Made by a program: the position numbers and the translations under genes. From Ureibacillus massiliensis 4400831 = CIP 108448 = CCUG 49529 (lineage in GTDB: Bacteria; Bacillota; Bacilli; Bacillales_A; Planococcaceae), in the NCBI RefSeq assembly GCF_000772965.1, contig NZ_JPVQ01000013.1, positions 1 through 64,000 on the forward strand: DNA of 64,000 nt, given 5' to 3'. The notes beneath the pieces were generated by a model that was given only the letters and a program-made list of their open reading frames with translations, made no database searches and was not told the origin of the DNA. This document shows, piece by piece, positions 46,242-54,083 of the stretch; within the stretch, counting starts at the first letter, position 1, and every line of letters starts with the position of its first letter.

Positions 46242-46544
46242 ATGTCAGGAGAAGTAAAAATGGTGTATGCGGATGTGGAGGAGCAGCTAGGTGTGATGGA
46301 GAATGCGACGACATCGCTAAATCCAACTGCCGAACCCGCTATCGAAGGAAATACATTAGATGTTGTCACAAAACTGAATGAGCTCGCTTTGGAGTTGGAC
46401 CGAATCTTAATAAGCTATCAAACGGTATTACTGAAAAATATCGAAACTACTAGAAATTCTGTACAGTATATGCGTGAACAGGATCAAAGCATTTCAACAA
46501 ATATTAGTGGTGCAGCTACAGGTCCTAGGAGGCTGATGTACTAA
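46242..46544 (+). CDS. YwqI-like (DUF5344) helper of LXG toxin
   Basis: This 100-residue helical protein starts at the ATG behind GGGGAGGAG (upstream in-frame ATGs have no ribosome site). It begins MSGEVKMVYADVEEQLGVME and its length matches the YwqI family, which is encoded with LXG proteins and probably forms the targeting complex for their export. Its stop overlaps the LXG gene start (ATGA-type). Confidence 0.8.
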   Translation: MSGEVKMVYADVEEQLGVMENATTSLNPTAEPAIEGNTLDVVTKLNELALELDRILISYQTVLLKNIETTRNSVQYMREQDQSISTNISGAATGPRRLMY

Positions 46545-48115
46545 TGAAAGTGTTAGATGCTTCAAGTTTCTATGATGGTCTTGGACGCAATTTAAACTTA
46601 CTAACAAGACTAGAGACGGAAATGAAAACTATTGAAACGGCCATTCAAGGACTCACACAGTTAGAAGAATCTTTAAAGGGGCAAGGTGGCAATGCGATAC
46701 GTGCATTTTATACAGATTGCCACCTGCCCTTTTTGCAATTTTTCTATTTGTTTAAAAATAGTTTTCATGATGTGCTCACACAAATGGAAGCTGCACTTGA
46801 TACGCTAGAGCCTGATGCAACTGGTTATATTCATCAAGGGTATTTAGAGGGCGAGGTCGAACAAGGCCTAAGTAACGCGAAAGATGTGACAGAAACACTA
46901 ACAAGTGAAACGAATAGCATTATGAGGGAAGTTTCGGATATTGTGCCTTTGCCGAATTTAGATGACAGCGAGGTACAATCGGAAATTCAAGCAGCAAAAC
47001 TTCATCGTGATACGACGATTGATGATTTAATAGCTTTTGATAGTAGTCAAACGAGCGCACTTTCAATTGTGGAAAGTGACTTAATTGCAATGAATGCATG
47101 GATTCGTGATCTTGAAACGATGATTACAGAGGGTTTAACCGACGTGAATTTCCCAGCCGAGCACTGGGCGCAATATGCTAGTACAACGGCACTTCAAACC
47201 GCATTAACAAGCAGAACAAATGAAATGGATGATGTCACAGGAGAGAGCCGAGAAGAAACTACTGGAGATGTCACTTCTGCGGATGAAACCGTTCTAGAAC
47301 ATAAGCAAGATGTTGCAAATATGAAGCGATTTAGCACGGCTGTCAATGGTGCGGTAGAAAGCTTCGGACTGTTTATGGCAGGAAAAAATGCAGGACTTAA
47401 AATGGAATTGGTTCGAGACACGAAAACGGGGCGGAACGTTTATCGCCTTGTAGCTAGTGAAAAGGCACTGCAATATTTAAGAGTGACGCCTGATGCGATA
47501 GCACAACGTCAGTTAAACTACAAGCTGCCTAAAGGAAATAAACCATGGAAACCAAAACATCATCAGCAACAGGCAAACAATCGCGCAATCCTGAAATACG
47601 GTACAAGAAAACCAGGTACCTCTGGATGGTCAACAGTTGGTGAAGCAGCATTAAAAGATCACTCATCCCTCGCTTATTGGAATGACAAAGCAACAATTAC
47701 TGAAAAAGCTAAAACAGTTGGGAAAGCAACTCTCTCAGGGACTGGGAAAGCATTCAAAGATATCGTCGATGTAAAAGGAATCTTTACAAATGGATACGCA
47801 AAAGGCTTTACGAAAGCGTTAGGTCCTGTATCTGCAGGGTTGAATTATTATAGTAATTATCATAATGCTGTCGATGATGGGGTAACAGGTGCAAAGGCGC
47901 ATGCTAGGGCAACGGTGGATACAGCCATTGATACAGCAGTTGGTGGGGCCGTTCAAGCAGCAAGTGTTGCATTATTTACCGCTGCCGTTCCAATCCCTGG
48001 AGTCGGTACGGCAATTGGGATTGGAGTAGGGCTCTTCGTAAACGGTATGTTAAACAAGAAAAATAAGAAAACAGGGAAATCAGCCATGGATAAAATTAAA
48101 GGTTGGTTCCACTAA
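46544..48115 (+). CDS. LXG polymorphic toxin 1, membrane-active-type C-terminus
   Basis: The N-terminal ~210 residues are an LXG delivery domain (VLDASSFYDGLGRNLNLLTR, then TQLEESLKGQGGNAIRAFY). A variable linker follows, then a C-terminal ~200-residue region that ends in a glycine-rich hydrophobic segment (TAIDTAVGGAVQAASVALF, then IPGVGTAIGIGVGLFVNG). No nuclease or deaminase motif is seen. The glycine-zipper-like end suggests membrane insertion, as in the LXG toxin TelE, but this is inference. The next gene, a 6-span membrane protein, would be a fitting immunity protein. Confidence 0.8.
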   Translation: MKVLDASSFYDGLGRNLNLLTRLETEMKTIETAIQGLTQLEESLKGQGGNAIRAFYTDCHLPFLQFFYLFKNSFHDVLTQMEAALDTLEPDATGYIHQGYLEGEVEQGLSNAKDVTETLTSETNSIMREVSDIVPLPNLDDSEVQSEIQAAKLHRDTTIDDLIAFDSSQTSALSIVESDLIAMNAWIRDLETMITEGLTDVNFPAEHWAQYASTTALQTALTSRTNEMDDVTGESREETTGDVTSADETVLEHKQDVANMKRFSTAVNGAVESFGLFMAGKNAGLKMELVRDTKTGRNVYRLVASEKALQYLRVTPDAIAQRQLNYKLPKGNKPWKPKHHQQQANNRAILKYGTRKPGTSGWSTVGEAALKDHSSLAYWNDKATITEKAKTVGKATLSGTGKAFKDIVDVKGIFTNGYAKGFTKALGPVSAGLNYYSNYHNAVDDGVTGAKAHARATVDTAIDTAVGGAVQAASVALFTAAVPIPGVGTAIGIGVGLFVNGMLNKKNKKTGKSAMDKIKGWFH

Positions 48116-48135
48116 CAGATGGAGGCACGAATTCC

Positions 48136-48927
48136 ATGATTAAAAAATTAACTGAAGAAGATTTTGCCGTCTTACGAGGGCCTCTAGAATCTGGTAGACA
48201 AAGCCCGAATTCCCTAGCTACAACATTAATTTTGGGGATTTTCCTACAAGCACTTATTTTTTACTTAACTTATTACGTGGCAGCAGAGTACACTGTCTAT
48301 CCAAATGTGGACACCATTTTCAAGATTCATTTCTGGTTAACGGCGGCATTCATACTATTATCGCTACTCTTTGGGATTCCCACAGTATTTAAAATGCACG
48401 AAAAGTTTCAATATTTTTTGTCCATTGTCGTTTCTCAAAACCTATCTGTCCTTATTTATTTAGCTGCACTGTTTATGTTAGGGGAAGAGGAGGGGGCGTC
48501 AATTGAGTCACTACTATCGTTCACATGGATTACCCTTCTCATTGGAGCGTTATTATTTATCTCAACGTTTACCCGATTCTTTGTTCTACTAAAGAAAGGG
48601 CACTATCGTAAAGGTACAAGAGCGGACGAATTGCGCGGAAAGTTTGAAACGACGTCTTATATCCCCATTGCCATTATTGGTGGAATTGGTCTTGTGTTTT
48701 TAATCCAATTTGTGATGAAAATGGGTAGCTCCGATTTTTTTGATACATTGATGTTTGTCTTTTTACCGCTTGCTATTTTTTACACAATGATCTTCGTGTT
48801 ACCTGAGCAGCTTGTGATGCTGTATTGTAAGTTCCGATTTAAAAGCTTCAACTTTGATGAACGTGGATACCTTTATACAAGCGCCTCAACTAATAGGGAG
48901 CACGGGAAAGTGATAAAGCAAAAGTGA
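48136..48927 (+). CDS. Polytopic membrane protein, putative immunity to LXG toxin 1
   Basis: The ATG at 48136 follows GATGGAGG, and the product of 263 residues has about six membrane segments (TTLILGIFLQALIFYLTYYV, then IAIIGGIGLVFLIQFVMKM). I do not recognise a family. It immediately follows the putative membrane-acting toxin, the usual place for an immunity gene, and membrane immunity proteins are known for pore-forming type VII toxins. The role is inferred from position and topology. Confidence 0.6.
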   Translation: MIKKLTEEDFAVLRGPLESGRQSPNSLATTLILGIFLQALIFYLTYYVAAEYTVYPNVDTIFKIHFWLTAAFILLSLLFGIPTVFKMHEKFQYFLSIVVSQNLSVLIYLAALFMLGEEEGASIESLLSFTWITLLIGALLFISTFTRFFVLLKKGHYRKGTRADELRGKFETTSYIPIAIIGGIGLVFLIQFVMKMGSSDFFDTLMFVFLPLAIFYTMIFVLPEQLVMLYCKFRFKSFNFDERGYLYTSASTNREHGKVIKQK

Positions 48928-48958
48928 ATAAAAAATAATGGAAGTTAGGGTGACTAAA

Positions 48959-49414
48959 ATGGAAACACGCTCATTGCAATTCGATCATTTAATTACGTTC
49001 CAAATGAGAGATGTCAAAGAAAACTGGCTTGAAGGGGTTAAATTATTGGAGGATTTCCCTTTAAATCATGAAATCTATAAAAATGGTCCAGTGTTTTTCT
49101 CCTATGAAGCCGATTCAAATCAAGAAAATGAAGGGATCTTCACCTACTATTTACCGATAAATGAGGAAGTAGAATTTGAAGAAGACGTTACGGATTTCGC
49201 TTATTTAAATCAATTTCGATTAGAGAGGGCTTTGTTATTACGTCAAGCACAGGATGAAGTTGATTTTAATGCAGCTTACAACAAAATACAAACGTATGCG
49301 AAGGCGCAAAATTTACCGACAGAGGATTCCTTTATTTGTGTGTTACTCGAGGTTTATGGGGAATACATGATTGATTTATATGTTCCATTGAAAGACCGGA
49401 GCGGTGTCCAATGA
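48959..49414 (+). CDS. DUF5085-like protein A
   Basis: The ATG at 48959, after an AGGGTG-type site, gives a 151-residue protein (ETRSLQFDHLITFQMRDVKE) with a single alpha/beta fold. I know DUF5085 proteins from type VII/LXG loci in Bacillus; the assignment is from memory. The next gene encodes a similar-sized protein of the same kind, overlapping it by 4 bases. Confidence 0.5.
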   Translation: METRSLQFDHLITFQMRDVKENWLEGVKLLEDFPLNHEIYKNGPVFFSYEADSNQENEGIFTYYLPINEEVEFEEDVTDFAYLNQFRLERALLLRQAQDEVDFNAAYNKIQTYAKAQNLPTEDSFICVLLEVYGEYMIDLYVPLKDRSGVQ

Positions 49415-49887
49415 TTGTAGAAAACCATCAGATTACTTATCGGAACGTGGCTTCGAAATACTATAATTTTGTACCAGAAGAAATTGAACTCGCTTTCGCA
49501 GACTTTGATCAAACCCTAGAGGAATATGGATTTCATGTGGAGGATCATTTATTTTTTGCAATCATCAGTGATCCAACTGCAACCGTAATGACGGCAGAAA
49601 TTTTCCGTCCTATTGAAGAAAGTGATTTTTCTGCGATGCCAAATTCGGAAGACATCCGCTTTAGAAGTTATTTTACTGTGAATCGTATGATTACTACGAG
49701 AATTAAGGATCAGTTTGATGAACAATCACAAGTGAAATATTGGGAACTTGTCCAGTATATACAGGAGCATAAATTAGTTCAAAGTAGCCCTGTTTTCGTA
49801 GAATTCAAACGTAGCCATTCTGGAGTTGCTTATGTGGAAATGAGTGTCGGAGTATCGGAAGGATTACGTTCTCCGTCTATTCCTTAG
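49411..49887 (+). CDS. DUF5085-like protein B
   Basis: This 158-residue protein is a likely paralogue of the preceding one, with a matching layout (NHQITYRNVASKYYNFVPEE, then an IEEDFS-like middle and a helical VKYWELVQYIQEHKLVQ near the C-terminus). Its ATG overlaps the previous stop, so the two are coupled. A role as chaperone or adaptor for the second LXG toxin is possible; not shown by the sequence. Confidence 0.45.
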   Translation: MIVENHQITYRNVASKYYNFVPEEIELAFADFDQTLEEYGFHVEDHLFFAIISDPTATVMTAEIFRPIEESDFSAMPNSEDIRFRSYFTVNRMITTRIKDQFDEQSQVKYWELVQYIQEHKLVQSSPVFVEFKRSHSGVAYVEMSVGVSEGLRSPSIP

Positions 49888-49909
49888 TCTGAAAATAGAA
49901 GGTGATGCA

Positions 49910-51469
49910 ATGAAGGTATTAGATGTAAATACGTTTCAAGAGGGACTCGAAAGAAATCTAAATCGATTAACTCGACTCGAAAGTGAAATGAAACAGATTG
50001 AAATTACCATACAAGGCCTCACAAACTTAGAAGAGTCACTCAAAGGGCAGGGAGGGGAAGCGTTACGTGGATATTACGAAAACTGCCACTTACCCTTTCT
50101 CGAATTTTTCAACACATTTAAGGCTAGTTTTTCAACTGTACTTCAAGAGATGGCATCCGCCCTTTCAACACTTGAACCAGATTTATCCGGCTTCATCCGT
50201 CAAGAAGCTTTAGAAGGTGAAGTTGAGCAAGGATTAAACCATGCGAAACAAGTAACAGAAGAGCTGACGAATGAAACAAACCAAATTATGAATCAAGTTT
50301 GCGATATTGTGAGTTTACCAAATTTAGATGATAGTGAAGTGCAAGCTGAGGTGCTTAAAGCGAAATCTCATCGTGATCAAACTGTCGAACATTTAAATAC
50401 CTTTGATCTAACGCAAACAATGGCTTTAGCGACCATTCAAAATGATCTTTTACTGATGCAAACATGGATTACAAACATTGAATCGATGTTGACTGAAGAT
50501 GTGACGGATGTGAACTTCCCTGCTGAGCAGTGGAAGGCATTTGCAAGCCAAAATCCACTTATGATTCAACTTGCTGCACGAACCCAGTCTATGGACAGCT
50601 TAATCGCCATGAATTCGCTGTTAGCACTAGGTATGGTTGGCGGGACAAATCCGTATTCATTATCAAGCCTTCAGTTAAATGGCCAACAGCCCCTATTCAA
50701 CTTCGGCATCCAAGGAGCAACAGTATCGACGAATTTTGTTTCATTTATGAAGAAACGTGAAGAAGAAGTCGCAAAGGATCTATCTTGCCCTGCGCCAACA
50801 GATGTGGATGAGGTCAAAGAAGAAGAAAATAAATTATTAGCATTCTTAGGGGATGTTGGAAACGGTGCCGTCGAATTAGGAAAAGGCGCTCTAAATGTAG
50901 GAAAAGAAGTAGCGGATTTTTTAATTTTGGATGATATCAATACCATAATGGATGCCGATGCATCAGGTGTTGATAAAGGAATTGCCATAGCTTCCATTAT
51001 TCCTGTTGGAAAAGTTTTGAAAGGTGCCAAACTAGTTGATAATATTATAGATAGTAATGTAGATGATGTCGTTAAGAAAAGTAATGTGGATGAGGTAGTT
51101 GGTAAGGGTACGGGTAATGTTTTAGGTGATGGTACAGTGTGGGAAAATATAAAAATTACTCAACCACTTTATGAAGGTACAAAAATTCCAAAATCATTTG
51201 AATTAGTAGCAGATGGAAAAAAATTCTGGGTACATCCAAATGGGACAAAACATATGGTCGAGTATATAACAAGAGATGCAACTACACATGGTATGCCGAT
51301 AAATAGTCAAACTTTATTGTCAAGTTTCCAAAACTCTGTTAAAAATGCTGTTAAGGAAGGCATTAAATATGAAGAAATCATGAACATAGGCAATTGGGAG
51401 TTAATATTTAGTAAACCCCGTGGAGACGGATTACTACCGGTAATAAAGCACGCTGTGTATAGGCCTTAG
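49910..51469 (+). CDS. LXG polymorphic toxin 2
   Basis: The ATG at 49910, behind AGAAGGTGATG, gives a 519-residue protein. The first ~210 residues are an LXG domain closely matching toxin 1 (KVLDVNTFQEGLERNLNRL, then TNLEESLKGQGGEALRGYY). A pre-toxin region follows (GIAIASIIPVGKVLKGAKLV), then a C-terminal ~125-residue domain (ELVADGKKFWVHPNGTKHM, NWELIFSKPRGDGLLPVIKH) that is quite different from toxin 1. The C-terminal domain is the probable effector; I have a weak memory of SAR2788-type putative toxins but do not rely on it. The gene after it is a likely immunity gene. Confidence 0.8.
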   Translation: MKVLDVNTFQEGLERNLNRLTRLESEMKQIEITIQGLTNLEESLKGQGGEALRGYYENCHLPFLEFFNTFKASFSTVLQEMASALSTLEPDLSGFIRQEALEGEVEQGLNHAKQVTEELTNETNQIMNQVCDIVSLPNLDDSEVQAEVLKAKSHRDQTVEHLNTFDLTQTMALATIQNDLLLMQTWITNIESMLTEDVTDVNFPAEQWKAFASQNPLMIQLAARTQSMDSLIAMNSLLALGMVGGTNPYSLSSLQLNGQQPLFNFGIQGATVSTNFVSFMKKREEEVAKDLSCPAPTDVDEVKEEENKLLAFLGDVGNGAVELGKGALNVGKEVADFLILDDINTIMDADASGVDKGIAIASIIPVGKVLKGAKLVDNIIDSNVDDVVKKSNVDEVVGKGTGNVLGDGTVWENIKITQPLYEGTKIPKSFELVADGKKFWVHPNGTKHMVEYITRDATTHGMPINSQTLLSSFQNSVKNAVKEGIKYEEIMNIGNWELIFSKPRGDGLLPVIKHAVYRP

Positions 51470-51483
51470 AAGGAGAAATGATT

Positions 51484-51993
51484 ATGTTAAAAGTAACAGA
51501 ATATAAAGAAAGTCAGACTGTAAATATTGAATATGATGTTTATACACCGATTAATATTGAATTCGGTTCTTGGAATATATCAAAGGAACCAACGATATAT
51601 TGGAGAACTGGGGATTTCAGGAAATCTTTAATTGAAGTAGGCATAGGGAAATATACAGGTAATATTCGTTCTATTACACTAACTTTAAGTGAGAATGTAC
51701 ACAAAATGGAAAGTTTAAACTTGGATATGAATAATATGACTTTGATTAAAGGTGTACCTATTTTTCAGATTGAAGAATATAATGATCAGACATATATAGA
51801 CGAAAATGGTGAATTGAACGTTTATATAGGAATTGATAAGGTGTTAATTTCATTTTCGAAAAATGATACTGTGTCTATTGTACAAAATGATACTGTGGGA
51901 TTTGCTTTAGATAAAAATAAAATGGTTTGTGGCATTATAGTAAGTGGTATGTTAGAACATGAAAAGAAGACATTAGAAGATGCATTGAAATAA
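51484..51993 (+). CDS. Putative immunity protein for LXG toxin 2
   Basis: The ATG at 51484 is 8 bases from AAGGAG; the ATG at 51478 is too close to that site. The 169-residue soluble protein is beta-rich (SQTVNIEYDVYTPINIEFGS, then GIGKYTGNIRSITLTLSEN) with a short helical end. It is unlike any family I recognise. Its position directly after a toxin with a unique C-terminus is the usual place for the cognate immunity gene. Confidence 0.5.
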   Translation: MLKVTEYKESQTVNIEYDVYTPINIEFGSWNISKEPTIYWRTGDFRKSLIEVGIGKYTGNIRSITLTLSENVHKMESLNLDMNNMTLIKGVPIFQIEEYNDQTYIDENGELNVYIGIDKVLISFSKNDTVSIVQNDTVGFALDKNKMVCGIIVSGMLEHEKKTLEDALK

Positions 51994-52020
51994 AGTATTG
52001 TTAATTACAAAAAATTACTA

Positions 52021-52055
52021 AACCTTGATTGGCTAAATGCCTTTCAAGGTTTTTT
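52021..52055 (+). terminator. Terminator after the second LXG cassette
   Basis: AACCTTGA at 52021-52028 pairs with TCAAGGTT at 52044-52051, followed by T residues. The loop contains TTGGCTAAA, which is shared by the terminator at 52948. Confidence 0.85.
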
Positions 52056-52117
52056 ACCTTAATTTAGCTGATAAACAAGTGGGATAAAATGAATATGATT
52101 TATTTGAGAATTCATAA

Positions 52118-52288
52118 CTCATGAAGGTAGTACCCTCATGGAGTTAATATTTGGATTTTGTGAGAAGTACGATAAACAGGCGAGATGACATTTTAAGTGG
52201 CAGGAAGACTTATGTACTGCAAAACCCACAAACTAAAGATAATGACAAAGCTCGTAATGTTAAAGATGGTAAAGACACAGATACATAA
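52118..52288 (+). pseudogene. Degenerate cassette remnant, copy 1
   Basis: Sequence starting CTCATGAAGG encodes M-K-V-V-P-S-W-S then a stop; further on, a frame gives RRDDILSGRKTYVLQNPQTK before decaying. Copy 2 at 52361-52530 has the same order of short conserved stretches. Neither copy forms an intact gene. They look like remains of the same unknown gene, in a place where toxin or immunity cassettes would be expected. Confidence 0.4.
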
Positions 52289-52360
52289 ATCTAGTGAATA
52301 AAAAGAAAGTGAGGATTTTAGAGTGAGACAAAAAGAAAATTATTTAATTGAAAATCGAGA

Positions 52361-52530
52361 GCTCATGATGGTTGTACCATCATGGAGTATCGTGTTAACA
52401 GTTGGATGAACTGAACAATAACGAGAATTAGGCGAGATGACATTTTACATAGTAGGGGTAGTTATTGTATGGAATGGCTAAAAAACTAAAGAGATTGACA
52501 AAGGTCGTGGCGATAAACAATGGATAACGT
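52361..52530 (+). pseudogene. Degenerate cassette remnant, copy 2
   Basis: CTCATGATGG encodes M-M-V-V-P-S-W-S-I-V-L-T-V-G, then a stop. Sequence AGGCGAGATGACATTTTA gives RRDDIL as in copy 1, and a TKEID-like end aligns with the first copy's TKDND. The spacing and base matches show that the two segments are homologous. Confidence 0.4.
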
Positions 52531-52571
52531 AAAAAGGTGTTCTTACTCTGCGTTCTATTTTAAATTTTAGG

Positions 52572-52943
52572 TTGTATCTTTACAAGAGATGGTCGTATAA
52601 TACTCGCTATTCGTTTAAAAAGCGTTACGATGATACAGAACAATATGAAATAATGTTTGGATTAGTACATGGCATAGAGCATCTTTATAAAGAAAATATA
52701 GAAGAAGGATTATATTTAGTCGCTTTAGCTGTCCCTAGTGTTATTGATAGGGCAAGAGAATGGATGGAAGTTTTACATTATAGAATTTTAAATCATGAAC
52801 AAGTAAGAAGAATATACGGTAGTGTACTATCTAAGCTAGACGACAAGACAAAAGAGATAATAATAAACTTATTAAGAGACATAAAAAGTGAAGACCCAAA
52901 TATGTTTAGCAATTCTGTAGATGAAGTATTAAAAGCAATATAA
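52572..52943 (+). CDS. Hypothetical protein, possible orphan immunity gene
   Basis: A TTG at 52572 opens a 123-residue, helical frame (YEIMFGLVHGIEHLYKENIE, then REWMEVLHYRILNHEQVRRI) with no ribosome site I can support; the true start may be an internal ATG near 52650. It ends at a terminator shared in design with the preceding cassette. Its place after degraded cassette remnants fits an orphan immunity gene, but no family is recognised. Confidence 0.45.
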   Translation: MYLYKRWSYNTRYSFKKRYDDTEQYEIMFGLVHGIEHLYKENIEEGLYLVALAVPSVIDRAREWMEVLHYRILNHEQVRRIYGSVLSKLDDKTKEIIINLLRDIKSEDPNMFSNSVDEVLKAI

Positions 52944-52947
52944 TTAA

Positions 52948-52986
52948 AACCACCTTAATTGGCTAAAGACCATTTAAGATGGTTTT
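52948..52986 (+). terminator. Terminator of the hypothetical gene
   Basis: AACCACCTTAA at 52948-52958 pairs with TTAAGATGGTT (one G-T pair) ending at 52984, followed by TTTT. The loop again contains TTGGCTAAA. Confidence 0.8.
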
Positions 52987-53172
52987 TTAATCTATTACTA
53001 CCTAGTACCGAATAAATTGTTTATCAATATGAGGTTAAATATAACTGATGTAATACCCATATAATGTATTAACAAATTTTTTAGTAAGTACAACACCTTT
53101 ATAAAACAGTTTAAGAGGGAAATATCGAATTGAAAAAATCGGAGATAAATTGAAAAAATGATTCGTTTGAAA

Positions 53173-53215
53173 AAAACTCCTTGAAGGAAATAGGGTAATT
53201 CCATCAAGGAGTTTT
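53173..53215. terminator. Bidirectional terminator
   Basis: AAAACTCCTTGA at 53173-53184 pairs with TCAAGGAGTTTT at 53204-53215. It separates the type VII locus from the minus-strand lipoprotein gene that follows. Confidence 0.85.
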
Positions 53216-53287
53216 ATTTTATTCTAAGATAATGTAAAAGTGACATTTACATTCCTCTAAACACTGACTGCTTTTAAAATTGTAACG

Positions 53288-53716
53288 TTATTTTAAAAAT
53301 TCATCTTTACTTAAATCATCGCCACTAACTACGTAATAGTTTCCATCTAATTCATGTAATACCCAAACGAAATACACTTCATCACCAAGATCAGCTGAAA
53401 CTACATGCCAGTTTTCACCGTATTCGTCCGTTAGAAATTCTGATGCCTCATCGATAATATTATTTTTGTTTACTTCTGTAATGTTCATTTTATCGATTCC
53501 GCCAGCATCAATGACCATTGATGCAATGTCATCCATGGCTTCTTCTTCATAACCAATGACATCTTCTTCAAAATGAGACATGATTTTTACAAATGATTCT
53601 GTATCATGGTCAACTGCTGCTTTATACAAATTAGCTACCGTTTGAGCTGGTCCAGATCCAGAGCAACCTACTAATAACAATAATGATAGAAATAAGACTG
53701 GTATTAACTTTTTCAT
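53288..53716 (-). CDS. Small lipoprotein (DUF4878-like)
   Basis: The ATG at 53716 gives a strong lipoprotein signal (KKLIPVLFLSLLLLVGCSGS). The mature ~120 residues have a cystatin/NTF2-like plan (AQTVANLYKAAVDHDTESF, then WVLHELDGNYYVVSGDD). I recall DUF4878 for such proteins. An upstream ATG at 53722 overlaps the GGAG site. It is probably a membrane-attached extracellular protein of unknown function. Confidence 0.7.
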   Translation of the reverse strand: MKKLIPVLFLSLLLLVGCSGSGPAQTVANLYKAAVDHDTESFVKIMSHFEEDVIGYEEEAMDDIASMVIDAGGIDKMNITEVNKNNIIDEASEFLTDEYGENWHVVSADLGDEVYFVWVLHELDGNYYVVSGDDLSKDEFLK

Positions 53717-54083
53717 CAACATAAACTCCTAACTAAATTTTATAGAGTAGAAGAGAAAATTCTCGTGATTTTGTAATTAATTTTATTTCCATAATATGTT
53801 TTTGATAAAATGAATTGGAAACTAATCGAAAAACACTACTCCTTTACCTATTATAAGAATTAATTCGAAAGAAAAAAGTCCTATTTCTACAACAATCATC
53901 ATTAATTGTGCATATATTTCTTTAATTATTGTGATAGGGAAATAATGTCTTAACGGTGGGAATTAATAAAGAATTGCTAGTATTTAAAACGGAGAAATAA
54001 AAAAGATGGGACTTTTAAAAAAGAGGATTTCTACATAAGAAAAAACAAGAGCCATGATGAAATGGCTCTTGTCATAGTAATGA
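53717..54083. other. Intergenic region
   Basis: This 367-base region holds the promoter side of the lipoprotein gene and, at 54045-54072, the terminator of the YhgE-like gene. I see no other coding or regulatory feature. Confidence 0.5.
54045..54072 (-). terminator. Terminator of the YhgE-like gene
   Basis: ACAAGAGCCA at 54045-54054 pairs with TGGCTCTTGT at 54063-54072, with an A-run to its left that is a T-run on the minus strand. Confidence 0.9.

Noticed and set aside
52118-52530. Possible riboswitch-like or structured RNA in the two repeated segments
   Set aside because: Short inverted repeats around CTCATGA...TCATGGAG exist, but matching conserved amino-acid stretches (VVPSWS, RRDDIL) make coding remnants the better explanation.
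52998-53207. Minus-strand hydrophobic frame of 69 codons
   Set aside because: AT-rich intergenic DNA encodes F, I and L by default, the frame overlaps the terminator at 53173-53215, and no ribosome site is present.
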